Source: Pseudomonadota bacterium
GTDB lineage: Bacteria > Pseudomonadota > Alphaproteobacteria > Caulobacterales > Caulobacteraceae
Direction of reading: 5' to 3'
Assembly: GCA_023386645.1 (NCBI GenBank)
Contig: JAEWJI010000037.1
Location: forward strand, 48,715-112,714
DNA: 64,000 bases
The notes under the pieces are model-generated. The model was not told the DNA's origin and ran no database searches. It saw only the letters and a list, made by a program, of their open reading frames with translations. A program made the translations under genes and the position numbers. Every line of letters starts with the position of its first letter. Within the stretch, counting starts at the first letter, position 1. Positions 16,687-25,859 of this stretch are shown piece by piece.

Positions 16687-17868
16687 ATGAGCCGCTCCGT
16701 CGCGGTCGCCGGCGCGGGCCCCAGCGGTCTCGCCGTCGCGCTCATGCTGGCGCGGCAGGGTCGGCGCGTCGTGGTCCACGAACGGTTCGACCAGCCCCGG
16801 CCGGTGGGCGCCGGCTTCATGCTACAGCCGACGGGGCTGGCGGTGCTGGACCGGCTCGGCCTGACCGCCCAGATCGAGGCCCTGGCCCAGCCGATCACCC
16901 GCATCTTCGGCCGCGCCGGCGACCGGGTGGTGCTGGACGTCCACTACGATCGACTAAGGCGTCCCCGCCCCGCGCTGGGCGTCCACCGCGCCGCCCTGTT
17001 CCAGGTGCTCTACGACGCCTGCCGGGACGCGGGGGTGGCGTTTGAGACGAACTGGACCGTCACGGGCGCCGCGGACGGCCGCCTGCTGGGCGAGGCGGGT
17101 CGACGTAGCGCGGCCTTCGACCTGATCGTCGACGCCTCCGGCGCTCGCTCCGCCATCGCCGCATCGCAACCAGCGTTTCGGGGGCATGGTCGCCGGGATC
17201 TGGAATGGGGCGCCCTGTGGGCCACCACCCCCTGGCCAGAGGGCGCGGACTTCCATCCCCATGCGCTGCAGCAAGTCTATCGCGCCGCCGACCGAATGAT
17301 CGGCGTCCTACCCGTCGGCCGCAGGCCCGATACACCCCATCCCCTGGCAACCTTCTTCTGGAGCCTGAAGGGCCGCGACCATCCGGCCTGGCTCACCGCA
17401 GGGCTGGAGGCGTGGAAGGCCGAGGTCCTGTCTTTCTGGCCCCAGACCGAGCCCCTGCTCGACGCCATTACCGACCCCGACCAGCTGACCCTCGCCCGTT
17501 ATGGGCATCACACCCTGGCCCTGCCGGTCGCGGATCGACTGGCCGTCATCGGCGACGCCGCCCATTCCACCAGTCCTCAACTGGGCCAGGGCGTGAACAT
17601 GGGCCTGCTCGACGCCTTCGCCCTGGCCGAGGCGCTGGACCGCAACGGGGCGCTCGACGACGCGCTCATGGACTACGCCACGACCCGTCGCTGGCATCTG
17701 CGGCTTTACCAAGCTCTCAGCCTGGTCTTCACGCCCTTCTACCAGGCGGACGGCCGGCTCCTGCCCTGGGTCCGCGACCACGTCCTGGGTAGGCTCGCCC
17801 GCCTGCCCCTGGCCGACCGCCTCCTGGCCGCCACCGTTTCCGGTCTGCTGCTCGACCCGAGACGGTAG
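16687..17868 (+). CDS. FAD-dependent monooxygenase (PHBH-like)
   Basis: A 393-residue flavoprotein. The dinucleotide-binding motif GAGPSGLAVALMLA is at residues 9-22, with VVVHERF at the end of the second strand. The DG-like region reads LIVDASGARSAI, and the FAD-ribityl motif GDAAHSTSPQLGQGVNMGL is near residue 287. These define group A aromatic or quinone-type hydroxylases. The substrate cannot be deduced. The C-terminal LLPWVRDHVLGRL looks like a helix that may lie on the membrane. It follows the DUF4893 gene without a gap. Confidence 0.85.
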   Translation: MSRSVAVAGAGPSGLAVALMLARQGRRVVVHERFDQPRPVGAGFMLQPTGLAVLDRLGLTAQIEALAQPITRIFGRAGDRVVLDVHYDRLRRPRPALGVHRAALFQVLYDACRDAGVAFETNWTVTGAADGRLLGEAGRRSAAFDLIVDASGARSAIAASQPAFRGHGRRDLEWGALWATTPWPEGADFHPHALQQVYRAADRMIGVLPVGRRPDTPHPLATFFWSLKGRDHPAWLTAGLEAWKAEVLSFWPQTEPLLDAITDPDQLTLARYGHHTLALPVADRLAVIGDAAHSTSPQLGQGVNMGLLDAFALAEALDRNGALDDALMDYATTRRWHLRLYQALSLVFTPFYQADGRLLPWVRDHVLGRLARLPLADRLLAATVSGLLLDPRR

Positions 17869-17921
17869 TCCAGTCCTGGCTCTTCGGTCAGCTAGGGTCG
17901 AGAGGACAAGACTTCCCAGTC

Positions 17922-19538
17922 CTAAACCCGCACCAGCCTAAGGTCGTGGTAGTCGTAGCTGAAGTCGGCATCCGGAGAGACCGCCTTCATGGTCGCCGCG
18001 ACCGGCTGGCCGCTTTCCAGCTTGAAGGTGATGAACAGATCCTCCTCCCGTTTGTCGGGGAAGCGCGTCCGCATCATCTCGCCGTCATAGGGCTCCAGCG
18101 GACCCTTCAGGGCCGGGGTGCGGCTGAACGCGAGCCACAGGCCGCCGTCTCGCTCTTCGATCAGAATGTCCCCATACCAGGGGTCCCGCCACGTCCCGGC
18201 AAAGGCCGACAGCGGCAACGAGGGCGGAGCCCCAGCTGCCTGCTTGGCCTCGATCTCGGCCGCGGCGGCCACCGACTTCGCATCGCCCTCATCGCGCAGC
18301 CGCACACTGTCGACGATCCAGTCGAAGTCCGTCTTGTCCATCACGATGTCGGCGATCCCCGATCGTAGGGCTCGCAGCAGATAGCTCTCCTCGGCGTTGG
18401 AGAAGATCGAGAATCCGACCTTTCGCCCAGGGATCAGCACCGTCGCCGAAATGCCGCCGGGCGAGCCGCCGCCGTGGGTGATGTACCTCTCGCCGCGATA
18501 GTCCTGAACCTGGAAGCCCATAGCGTATGTCGAGGCGATGGCCCGCCCGGGAAGCTCTGCGGTCGGACCGGCCGAGGACGAGATGATGATGTTCGGCCGG
18601 ACCATTTCGCGGGCCCGGTCCTCCGAGAACAGCCGCGTCCCGTCGGGCAGGGCGCCGTCGGCCAGGCGCAGGGCGATCCACTTGGACCAGTCATGGGCGG
18701 TGGTGCAGATGCCTCCCGCCGCCGCCGCATTGTCCCAGTTCCAGACCTCGGCGATCGAGTCGGCGATCGGAACCATCGGGCCCTGATAGCGCAGTGGCGG
18801 CCCGATCCGGGCGTGGGGCAGGGCGGATTTCGCCGGATCCGGCATGCTGGTGAGCGGCACGGTCTCGCCCATCCCCACCCGGTCCAGGATGCGGCTCTGA
18901 ACGAAGGTCTCCCACGGCATGCCTGACACGGCCGCCAGCACCTCTCCGGCCACCACGAACATCAGGTTGTTGTAGTGGTAGCTCGTCCTGAATTGATCCT
19001 CGATCGGCACATGCGGGATGGCGGCCATGATCTCCGCCCGCGTCCGATCCCCGTTCGGCCAGAACAGCAGGTCGCCGGCGCCCAGCCCGAACCCCGCCCG
19101 GTGGCTCAGGGTGTCGCGCACCGTGATCCGCTCTCCCACGAAGGGGTCCGACAGGGTGAAGCCGGGCAGATAGGTGCGCACCGGCTCGTCCCACTTCACC
19201 TTGCCTTCGTCGACCATCATGGCCAGGGCGGCGGCGGTGACGTTCTTGGTGTTGGAGGCGATGGCGAACAGGGTGTGTTCGTCGGCCGTGGCCGCCTCAC
19301 CCTGGCGCCTGACCCCATAGCCCCGGGTCAGAAGCGTCTCGCCGTCCTTCACGAGGGCGATGGCGACGGCGGGCTGGTCCGGAAAGGCGGCCATGGCGCG
19401 CCGGACGTAGGCGTCCACGGCCTCGGCCAGTCCCGCGTGGTCGTTGGTCGCCTCCCGGGCCCAGGCGCTCAGGGGCGCGGCCGCTCCGATGCCGAGGGTC
19501 GAGGCCAGGGCCGTGCGACGCGTGAGACGAAGGGACAT
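17922..19538 (-). CDS. Serine hydrolase of the class C beta-lactamase fold
   Basis: A 538-residue exported protein with a Tat-like signal (LRLTRRTALASTLGIGAA). The catalytic SxxK is Ser95-Lys98 (IASNTKNV), the YxN motif is Tyr189-Asn191 (HYNNLMF), and the KTG-equivalent is HGGGSPGG in the C-terminal half. A C-terminal extension of about 100 residues (LPLSAFAGTWRDPWYGDILIEE) matches DUF3471-like beta-barrel domains found on such enzymes. The family includes esterases, peptidases and beta-lactamases; the substrate is not predictable. Convergent with the monooxygenase and divergent from the DUF6766 gene. Confidence 0.9.
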   Translation of the reverse strand: MSLRLTRRTALASTLGIGAAAPLSAWAREATNDHAGLAEAVDAYVRRAMAAFPDQPAVAIALVKDGETLLTRGYGVRRQGEAATADEHTLFAIASNTKNVTAAALAMMVDEGKVKWDEPVRTYLPGFTLSDPFVGERITVRDTLSHRAGFGLGAGDLLFWPNGDRTRAEIMAAIPHVPIEDQFRTSYHYNNLMFVVAGEVLAAVSGMPWETFVQSRILDRVGMGETVPLTSMPDPAKSALPHARIGPPLRYQGPMVPIADSIAEVWNWDNAAAAGGICTTAHDWSKWIALRLADGALPDGTRLFSEDRAREMVRPNIIISSSAGPTAELPGRAIASTYAMGFQVQDYRGERYITHGGGSPGGISATVLIPGRKVGFSIFSNAEESYLLRALRSGIADIVMDKTDFDWIVDSVRLRDEGDAKSVAAAAEIEAKQAAGAPPSLPLSAFAGTWRDPWYGDILIEERDGGLWLAFSRTPALKGPLEPYDGEMMRTRFPDKREEDLFITFKLESGQPVAATMKAVSPDADFSYDYHDLRLVRV

Positions 19539-19598
19539 GCGGGACGCTCCACCGAAAGACGCGCGGACGCTAGCCCGGCTGTCCGTCCCCCGCCACCC

Positions 19599-19624
19599 GG
19601 AAACCTTGGCCGCGCTGGAGGGTT
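19599..19624 (+). promoter_or_regulatory. EcfG-type stress promoter candidate
   Basis: GGAAAC at 19599-19604, a 16-bp spacer beginning CTTGGCC, and GGTT at 19621-19624, 24 bp before ATG 19649. Apart from one extra A it matches the site at 1281-1305, including CTTGGCC and GGTTGAG, so the two probably bind the same factor. Confidence 0.5.
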
Positions 19625-19648
19625 GAGCCGACCAGGAGGAGCTTGGCC

Positions 19649-20059
19649 ATGAAGAAGTACGCCTACGCCTGGATCACCTTGGGTTTCTTCGCCGTCTCAT
19701 TCGGCCTGCACTGGATGTTCGGCTGGTTCAGCTTCGTCGAGGAGGCTCGGTCGCATGGCCAGGCGGCCGAGCTGACGCCCTATCTGGTGGAGATGGGGCG
19801 CGACACCTTCGAGAACTGGCAGTCGGAGTTCCTGCAGCTGCTGTGGCAGGTCGTGGGCCTGGCCTATTTCCTCTATGTCGGCTCGCCGTCATCCAAAGAG
19901 AACGACGACCGTATGGAGGCCAAGATGGACGCCCTCATCGAACTTGTCGGAAAGGAGCGCGGGCTGGAGCTGATTCGCGAGATCGACGACACCCATCTGC
20001 GGCGCGGCGGTCATCCGCCCCTGCATCACGAACCGCCGCACAGCGGTGTAGGCGCCTAG
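19649..20059 (+). CDS. DUF6766-like membrane protein
   Basis: A 136-residue protein. ATG 19649 is favoured by the AGGAGGA ribosome site 8 bases upstream. Helix 1 is WITLGFFAVSFGLHWMFGWF; a second hydrophobic helix lies in SEFLQLLWQVVGLAYFLYVG. Between them is a soluble loop with DTFENWQSEF. The C-terminal third is charged and His-rich (GGHPPLHHEPPHSG). This matches DUF6766 proteins of unknown role, though full-length members may be longer. The upstream promoter-like site suggests stress induction. Confidence 0.7.
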   Translation: MKKYAYAWITLGFFAVSFGLHWMFGWFSFVEEARSHGQAAELTPYLVEMGRDTFENWQSEFLQLLWQVVGLAYFLYVGSPSSKENDDRMEAKMDALIELVGKERGLELIREIDDTHLRRGGHPPLHHEPPHSGVGA

Positions 20060-20063
20060 TAAG

Positions 20064-20858
20064 CTAGGCCCGGATCGAGGGCCGCGCGCCCAGGATCGGC
20101 AGCGCCTGATCGGCCAGCCGCCGGTCCCCGAGCGCCAGGATGCGGCCGTCCCGGGACGGCGCCTCGCCTCGCCAGTTCAAGACCGCCCCGCCGGCCGCCT
20201 CGATCACCGGAACAAGGGCGGACCAGTCCCAGACCTTGAGCCCGGTTTCCGCCACCAGGTCGATCCGGCCGAGGGCCAGCATGGCGTAGGCATAGGCGTC
20301 GCAGCCGAACCGGGCCAGTCGTGTGGAGGCGCGCAGCCGGCCCCATGCCGCCCGGTCCTCGCCCTCGAACAGGTCGGCGTCCGTGGTGGCGATCACCGCC
20401 TCTGACAACACAGGACAGGCCCGCGTGCGGAGGGACGTGCGCTGGCCTCGCGCGATCAGCAGCGCCCCCGACGGACCGCCCAAGAAGATCTCGTCCAGAT
20501 AGGGCTGGGCGATTACCCCGACCGCCGGCCGTCCCTCCTGCCGCAGTGCGATCAGGGTGGTCCACAGCGGCAGGCCGGCGATGAAGGCGCGGGTTCCGTC
20601 GATCGGGTCCAGGATCCAGACATGCTCGGCCTCGGGCCGGTCCTCGGCGTATTCTTCACCGATCACCCCGTGGTCGGGATAGCGCCCGGCGATCGCGCGC
20701 CGAATGGCGGCCTCCGCGGCCCGGTCCGCCTCGGTGACCGGATCGTACCCGGCCGGCCCCCCCTTGTCCTCCTGGGCGTAGTCGCCGCGAAAGAAGGGCA
20801 GGGTGGTCTCGGCCGCCACGCGAGCAAGCTCGACGGCGAAGGCTTCAAGCTCGGTCAT
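20064..20858 (-). CDS. hisN: Histidinol-phosphatase (inositol monophosphatase fold)
   Basis: A 264-residue Mg-dependent phosphatase. The start at 20858 (MTELEAFAVELARVAA) fits family alignments; a longer frame upstream is unlikely. Metal and catalytic motifs: GEEYAED (Glu ligand), WILDPIDGTRAFIAGLP (DxxDGT) and VWDWSALVPVIEAAGG (WD). The fit is best with the HisN-type histidinol-phosphate phosphatases that replace the HAD-type enzyme in alphaproteobacteria, with inositol-1-phosphatase the alternative. No other his genes are in the window. Confidence 0.85.
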   Translation of the reverse strand: MTELEAFAVELARVAAETTLPFFRGDYAQEDKGGPAGYDPVTEADRAAEAAIRRAIAGRYPDHGVIGEEYAEDRPEAEHVWILDPIDGTRAFIAGLPLWTTLIALRQEGRPAVGVIAQPYLDEIFLGGPSGALLIARGQRTSLRTRACPVLSEAVIATTDADLFEGEDRAAWGRLRASTRLARFGCDAYAYAMLALGRIDLVAETGLKVWDWSALVPVIEAAGGAVLNWRGEAPSRDGRILALGDRRLADQALPILGARPSIRA

Positions 20859-20880
20859 GGCGCCCGGGTCTGGGGATGAG

Positions 20881-20980
20881 GATCGAAGGACGAGGGATGA
20901 GAAACAGAGCCGTGCAATGCCCTGTCCCTCCGCCAAGAACCAGTCCCCAGGAACCCGTCCCTGGCCCTCGCCCTTCGACC
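20881..20980. repeat. Imperfect inverted repeat upstream of hisN
   Basis: GATCGAAGGACGAGGG at 20881-20896 matches the reverse complement of 20965-20980 at 14 of 16 positions, leaving a 68-nt loop. It lies in the 133-bp gap between the XRE regulator and hisN. It may be a dispersed repeat or transcript-end structure. Confidence 0.45.
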
Positions 20981-20991
20981 CTCTCCCCCGC

Positions 20992-21375
20992 TTACGCCGG
21001 CTCCCCCTCGGCGTGCAGCGACTTGGCCAGGTCCAGCAGCCGGCGGCGCGGCCGCTCGCCCAGCTGGTAGTAGGCCTGGATCAGGTCGATCGTTTCCTTG
21101 CGGGAGAACATCTCACCCCCCGTGCCGGAACCGGAGCCTTCCTTGCGCTCCATGGCTTCGGCCAGGCCGTCGTAGAAATAGTTCACCGGGGTCTCCAGCG
21201 CCTCGGCCAGCTGCCACAGGCGGGCGGCGGATATGCGATTGGCGCCGCACTCGTACTTCTGGATCTGCTGGAAGCGGATCCCGACCTGCACGGCCAGCTG
21301 CTGCTGCGTCAGGCCCAGCAGGCGTCGGCGGCGACGCAGGCGGCGGCCCAGGTGGAGATCGATATCGGTGGCCAT
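20992..21375 (-). CDS. XRE-family transcriptional regulator
   Basis: A 127-residue DNA-binding protein. ATG 21375 has GAAGGGG upstream. Residues 8-65 form a Cro/C1-type helix-turn-helix (RRRRLLGLTQQQLAVQVGIRFQQIQKYE and NRISAARLWQLAEALETPVNYFYDG). The C-terminal half is a Gly/Ser linker and a helix (RKETIDLIQAYYQLGERPRRRLLDLAKSL). This layout is that of the single-domain XRE regulators common in alphaproteobacteria, several of which act in cell-cycle or symbiosis control; the targets here are unknown. hisN lies downstream on the same strand. Confidence 0.9.
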   Translation of the reverse strand: MATDIDLHLGRRLRRRRRLLGLTQQQLAVQVGIRFQQIQKYECGANRISAARLWQLAEALETPVNYFYDGLAEAMERKEGSGSGTGGEMFSRKETIDLIQAYYQLGERPRRRLLDLAKSLHAEGEPA

Positions 21376-21476
21376 GGCCCCTTCCCCTTCTGTTGCGGGC
21401 TGTCCCGGATCGGGACGGCTCGCCTGGGATGCGGCAAGGAGCATGCCCGTCTCCCCCTGGGGGTGAGCGGCGGCGA

Positions 21477-22490
21477 TCAGTCCCGCATCCCCATCGCCTC
21501 GGCCAGGATCTCGAAGGACCGGACGCGCGCGGCCGGGTCCCAGATCTGGCCGGTGACCATCAATTCGTCCGCGCCCGTGGCTTGGACAAAGGCCCGCACC
21601 TGCTCGCCGACCCGCTTGGAGCCGCCGACGGCCGAGCAGGACAGGGCTTGGGCGATCATGGCCCGGGCGCCCTCGTCCAGGTGGTCCGCATAGCCCGGGA
21701 CCGGCGGTGGCAGCTTGCCGGCCCGGCCGGTCCGCAGGTTCACGAACGCCTGCTGAAGCGAGGTGAAGAGCAGTTCGGCCTCCGCGTCCGTGTCGGCGGC
21801 GAAGACGTTGTAGCCCAGCATGAGGTAGGGCTTCTCAAGCCGGGGCGAGGGGCGGAAGGTCTCGCGGTAGATGCGGATGGCCGACATCATCTCGGCCGGG
21901 GCGAAGTGGCTGGCGAAGGCGTAGGGCAGGCCCAGGTGGGCGGCCAGCTGGGCCCCGTAGGTCGAGGAGCCGAGGATCCAGATCGGCACGTCTTGGCCCT
22001 CCCCGGGATTGGCGCGGATGCGCTGGCCCTCCACCGCCGGCTCGAACCACTGCATCAGTTCGATCACATCCTGCGGGAAGGCGTCGACCGAGCCGTCCAG
22101 CGTGCGGCGGAGCGCCCGCGCTGTGGCCTGGTCCGTGCCCGGCGCGCGGCCCAGACCCAGGTCGATGCGACCCGGATACAGCGCGTTCAGAGTGCCGAAC
22201 TGCTCGGCGATGATCAGGGGCGCGTGGTTGGGCAGCATGACGCCCCCGGCGCCCACCCGGACGGTCGAGGTCGCCGCCGCTACCGCGCCGATCACCACCG
22301 AGGTGGCGGCTGAGGCGATGCCCGGCATGTTGTGGTGCTCCGCCAGCCAGTAGCGCCTGTAGCCCAGCCGCTCGGCCGCCTGGGCCAACTCTATGGTGCT
22401 GCGCAGGGACTGGGAGACGTCCGAGCCTTCCGGCACAGGCGCTAGGTCGAGGACGGACAGGGTGATTGGTTCAGATGCCATGGCGGCCAT
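21477..22490 (-). CDS. LLM-class flavin-dependent oxidoreductase
   Basis: A 337-residue luciferase-like monooxygenase with a TIM-barrel fold that uses reduced flavin. Motifs: SVLDLAPVPEG at the N-terminus, RYWLAEHHNMPGIASAATSVVIG, GAGGVMLPNHAPLIIAEQFGTL, PGRIDLGLGRAPGTD and PIWILGSSTYGAQLAAHLGLPYAFASHF. The closest family pattern is the YhbW-like group. The substrate is unknown. Start is at 22490 or the internal Met at 22481. It lies 36 bp downstream of the ABC ATPase gene on the same strand. Confidence 0.88.
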   Translation of the reverse strand: MAAMASEPITLSVLDLAPVPEGSDVSQSLRSTIELAQAAERLGYRRYWLAEHHNMPGIASAATSVVIGAVAAATSTVRVGAGGVMLPNHAPLIIAEQFGTLNALYPGRIDLGLGRAPGTDQATARALRRTLDGSVDAFPQDVIELMQWFEPAVEGQRIRANPGEGQDVPIWILGSSTYGAQLAAHLGLPYAFASHFAPAEMMSAIRIYRETFRPSPRLEKPYLMLGYNVFAADTDAEAELLFTSLQQAFVNLRTGRAGKLPPPVPGYADHLDEGARAMIAQALSCSAVGGSKRVGEQVRAFVQATGADELMVTGQIWDPAARVRSFEILAEAMGMRD

Positions 22491-22526
22491 ATAGGCGCCC
22501 GACCGTTATCCGCATCCGTTGCTGTA

Positions 22527-23501
22527 TCAGTCCCGTGTCGGGCTGACCTGGCTTGAGTCGCCATAGGTCAGGGCCAGGAAGACATCCTCCAGGTCCGGAT
22601 CCTCGGTGGTGATGTCGGCGATGGTGACGCCGGCCGCCCGGACGGCGGCCAGCACCTGCTCCACTGAAGAGCGGCCCTTCTTGTAACTGACCGCGAAGGC
22701 GCCATTCGACCGCGCCACCGCCTCGAAACCGGCGATGGCTGGTACGCCATCAAGCTCGCTCTCGGGCGTCACCACGACGTTGCGGGTGTCCAGCCGGCGC
22801 AGCAGCTGGGGCGTCGGCTCACAGGCCACCACCTGGCCGCGGTTCATGATCGCGATGGTGTCGCAGAGCTCCTGGGCTTCTTCCAGATAGTGGGTCGTCA
22901 GGAGGATGGTCACGCCCTGGGCGTTGATCTCGCGCACATAGGCCCACAGCTGGCGGCGCAACTCGACGTCGACCCCGGCCGTGGGTTCGTCGAGGATCAG
23001 GACCGGCGGGTTGTGGACCAGGGCCTTGGCCACCATCAGCCGCCGCTTCATGCCGCCCGACAGAGCGCGGACGTAGGCGTTGGCCTTGTCCGACAGCCCG
23101 AGCGCGGCCAGCAGGGCGTCGGACCTGCGTTCGTCCTTGGGCACGCCGTAAAAGCCGGCCTGGACCTCCAGCGCCTCGCGCGGGGTGAAGAAGACGTCGG
23201 CCACGATCTCCTGTGGCACCACGCCGAGAGCCGCGCGGGCGTCTCGCGGCTGGCGGTCGATGTCGCGGCCCCAGATGCTGGCGGTCCCGCCGGTCTTGTT
23301 CACCACCCCGGCCAGGATGTTGATCAGGGTGGATTTGCCCGCGCCGTTGGGGCCCAGCAGGCCGAACATCGACCCGCGCGGGATGGCCAGGTCGACGCCA
23401 CGCAGCGCGGTCTTGGCCGGCGCTTTCTTGGACCCCGCATAGGTCTTCTCCAGCCCCCGCACCTCGATGGCGTTGACGGGCAGGGTTTCGGCTTCGGTCA
23501 T
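22527..23501 (-). CDS. ABC transporter ATP-binding protein
   Basis: A 324-residue ATPase. Walker A LLGPNGAGKSTLINIL, Q loop VVPQEIVADVFFT, signature LSGGMKRRLMVAKAL, Walker B VLILDEPTAGVD and H loop LLTTHYLEEAQEL are all intact. The type is the DrrA/NodI/ABC-2 export group. The C-terminal 80 residues form the regulatory extension usual in this group. No permease gene is next to it: downstream is the LLM oxidoreductase and upstream is a divergent zinc-finger gene. The start at 23501 is set by homology. Confidence 0.92.
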   Translation of the reverse strand: MTEAETLPVNAIEVRGLEKTYAGSKKAPAKTALRGVDLAIPRGSMFGLLGPNGAGKSTLINILAGVVNKTGGTASIWGRDIDRQPRDARAALGVVPQEIVADVFFTPREALEVQAGFYGVPKDERRSDALLAALGLSDKANAYVRALSGGMKRRLMVAKALVHNPPVLILDEPTAGVDVELRRQLWAYVREINAQGVTILLTTHYLEEAQELCDTIAIMNRGQVVACEPTPQLLRRLDTRNVVVTPESELDGVPAIAGFEAVARSNGAFAVSYKKGRSSVEQVLAAVRAAGVTIADITTEDPDLEDVFLALTYGDSSQVSPTRD

Positions 23502-23600
23502 GGGCGGAGATCGGCTTTCAGTCTGGGCGCGCGTTGACGGTCGGGCGGCCTGACGCCTAGGTATGCCGCCTGTCCCCCGACGCCAAGGTTCAGTCCGCAA

Positions 23601-23840
23601 ATGCCGCCTCGCCACCCTGACGCCCCGGTCCCGCCGCCCGAGGAACTGATGGTCTCGACCAAGCGCGTCGCCTGCGACGGCGGCGGCGGGGCGCTGGGCC
23701 ACCCCCTGGTCTACATGGACATGGGCGAGGACGACTTCGTCGAATGCGGCTACTGCGACCGCCGCTTCGTCCTGGGGCCCGACGCGCGGCCCGAGGATGA
23801 ATACACCAGCCCGGCGGCGAGGACGGCCGAGGCGCACTGA
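23601..23840 (+). CDS. Zinc-finger domain protein (NDUFS6/zf-CHCC type)
   Basis: A 79-residue protein whose motif VACDGGGGALGHPLVYMDM followed by VECGYCDRRF gives the Cys/His/Cys/Cys set of the small zf-CHCC family. The mitochondrial relative NDUFS6 is an accessory subunit of complex I, and alphaproteobacterial homologues are thought to play a similar part in respiration; this is inference. Divergent from the ABC ATPase gene. Confidence 0.88.
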   Translation: MPPRHPDAPVPPPEELMVSTKRVACDGGGGALGHPLVYMDMGEDDFVECGYCDRRFVLGPDARPEDEYTSPAARTAEAH

Positions 23841-23852
23841 GGCTCCGGCCGT

Positions 23853-23864
23853 CTCTCCGGAGAG
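23853..23864. terminator. Palindrome between convergent genes
   Basis: CTCTCCGGAGAG is a perfect 12-bp palindrome, preceded by GCTCCGG at 23842-23848, in the 33-bp gap between the zinc-finger gene and the convergent channel gene. It may act as a bidirectional transcript end, but there is no U run. Confidence 0.3.
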
Positions 23865-23873
23865 CGAACCGTC

Positions 23874-25859
23874 TTAGTCCTCCGCCAGCACGATCAGGCG
23901 GTCCTCGGGCAGGTATTCCAGCACTTCGGACTTCGGCGGGTTGACCACCACCCCGCCCATGTTGCGGTCGTCGCCGTCGCCGCCCTCGCGCTTCCTGCGA
24001 TAGCCGATGGCGGTTTCGCCCCGTCGGCGGGCCGCTTCCATGAGGGTGTAGAAGCTCACTGGCTGGTCCAGATCGACGTAGTCGCCGATCGGCCGCATGT
24101 AGATCTCGGACCCGTCCTCATCCAGCAGGTCGTCGAAGATCGATGACAGGTACTCGTTCTCCGACGCCTGGGCCAGCATCAGGCTGACCAGCTTGTTGGA
24201 CACGACGAAGTCGTCGGCGCGGGTGACCTCGGCCAGCTCGCGGTTGCGGATGTCGATCATCTCCGAGACGACGCTGATGTGTTCGCCCAGCCGCTCTGAC
24301 AGTTTGCGCAGGTGCAACAGGGTGATCAGGGTCCGTGTATCGGCCGACTGGGCCTCCATGTGGTCGGAGTAGCCCAGGACCATGACCGAGTCGTAGGACA
24401 GCGGGTCCAGGGCCTCCAACGAGGCCGCGTGGGAGGTATCGATCCGGCGCGCCTCGACCTTCATGTTGGTCGAGCCCAGGGGCATGGAGGTGATGACCTC
24501 GTCGAAGTCCGGAATGTCGCCCGCGACGGTCAGGACCGAACCGGGCTTCACATAGCGCGACAGTTCATAGGCGATCATCGGCGCGCGTCGGTTCCAGCCC
24601 AGGATCAGCACCCGCTCGGCCGCCCGACGCACCGCCTTGGGCTTGCGGATGGCCTCGACCGCCACCGCGTCCTCCGGCATCGGAGTCAGTTTGATGGCGT
24701 CGTCATCCTCGGCGATGATGATGGCGCGTGCGCCCTCCGGAATGACCTCGCTCATCGGCGGGTTCATCCGCACCCGGCCGTCGGCGTAGCGCAGGCCGAT
24801 GAGGGCGGAGTCCTCATAGCCCATGATCGCCTCGCCATAGGTCTTGCCGACCAGCTCCTCGATCTCGGTGGTGTAGATTTCGCAGCCGTCGAAATCGAGC
24901 AGCTCGGAATAGACCGCCGACAGGCCGGCCTGGCGGCTGGACTGGACGACGATGCGGCTGATCAGGTCATCGGCCAGGACTAGCTGGACCTCGTCGCCGC
25001 CGACGATGCGGGCGACCTCGGCGTTCTGGGCGTCGCGCAACTCAGCGGCGATCTGGTACCGCTCGCTGCGCCGCTTCGGGTCGTTGGTCAGGGCCAGGAC
25101 CGTCTTGATCACCTGGCTGTCGGGATCCTCCGCACCTTCCGGCGACACCACGATGATGGACCGGCAAGTCTGGGCGTTCACTAGGCTCAGGTCGAACAGG
25201 TCGGTCGGGTCGCCCGAGCGGCAGATGATCTGGGTATTGCCCAGCTTCTCCACCTTGTCGGCGATCTCGTCCTCCATCTCGACCTTGTCCTTGTTGGCCA
25301 TAATGACGATGCGCGGCTTCTTCCGGCTCTCGTTGGCGATGACCAGTTCGGAGATGATGTCGAAGATCGACGGCGACCAGTTCAGGATGATGGTGTGGTC
25401 GGTCTCCAGCACCCGGGAGCGTCCCTTGCGCAGGCTCTCCAGCGCCGCGTCGAGACCCGCCGAGATGATCGAGATCAGGGCCGAGAAGACCAGAATGCCC
25501 ATCAGGGTGACGAAGAGGTTCAGTCCCCGGAACGGCCAACCCGCGTCGCCCGCCACCGTGCCGGCGTCCATCGTGCGCATCAGCGACTGCCACAGGGCCT
25601 CGAAGAAGTTGTAACCCCCATCAGGCCCCATGCGGGTGAGCGCCAGCACCACCGCCGCGAACAGGATGACGACCAGGGTGACCAGGCTCAGCCAACCGAC
25701 GAGCGCGATCGGCCCGGCGGCCATGGACTTGTCGAAGCCGTAGCGCAGCTTCTCGCCCAGGCTGACGTCGCCCAGTTGCTGTTCCTTCAGTGTGGTGGTC
25801 TTGGACCCCACGCTCTTCATGCCCCCACGCGCGGCGTTCGCCCTGGTCAGCGATCCCAT
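23874..25859 (-). CDS. CASTOR/POLLUX-like ion channel with RCK-type domains
   Basis: A 661-residue membrane protein. Residues 45-72 (PIALVGWLSLVTLVVILFAAVVLAL) and 108-140 (FVTLMGILVFSALISIISAGLDAAL) are helices flanking a pore-like re-entrant region (ALWQSLMRTMDAGTVAGDAGWPF). The remainder is cytosolic with two nucleotide-binding RCK-type regions, near TDHTIILNWSPSIFDII and RVLILGWNRRAPMIAYEL. This is the layout of bacterial homologues of plant CASTOR/POLLUX channels, which pass calcium or potassium. Tetramer assembly is expected from the family. The start could also be the Met near residue 14. Confidence 0.85.
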   Translation of the reverse strand: MGSLTRANAARGGMKSVGSKTTTLKEQQLGDVSLGEKLRYGFDKSMAAGPIALVGWLSLVTLVVILFAAVVLALTRMGPDGGYNFFEALWQSLMRTMDAGTVAGDAGWPFRGLNLFVTLMGILVFSALISIISAGLDAALESLRKGRSRVLETDHTIILNWSPSIFDIISELVIANESRKKPRIVIMANKDKVEMEDEIADKVEKLGNTQIICRSGDPTDLFDLSLVNAQTCRSIIVVSPEGAEDPDSQVIKTVLALTNDPKRRSERYQIAAELRDAQNAEVARIVGGDEVQLVLADDLISRIVVQSSRQAGLSAVYSELLDFDGCEIYTTEIEELVGKTYGEAIMGYEDSALIGLRYADGRVRMNPPMSEVIPEGARAIIIAEDDDAIKLTPMPEDAVAVEAIRKPKAVRRAAERVLILGWNRRAPMIAYELSRYVKPGSVLTVAGDIPDFDEVITSMPLGSTNMKVEARRIDTSHAASLEALDPLSYDSVMVLGYSDHMEAQSADTRTLITLLHLRKLSERLGEHISVVSEMIDIRNRELAEVTRADDFVVSNKLVSLMLAQASENEYLSSIFDDLLDEDGSEIYMRPIGDYVDLDQPVSFYTLMEAARRRGETAIGYRRKREGGDGDDRNMGGVVVNPPKSEVLEYLPEDRLIVLAED

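Noticed and set aside
17869..17921. Terminator between the monooxygenase and the serine hydrolase
   Set aside because: No convincing stem or U run; only scattered short complementarity.
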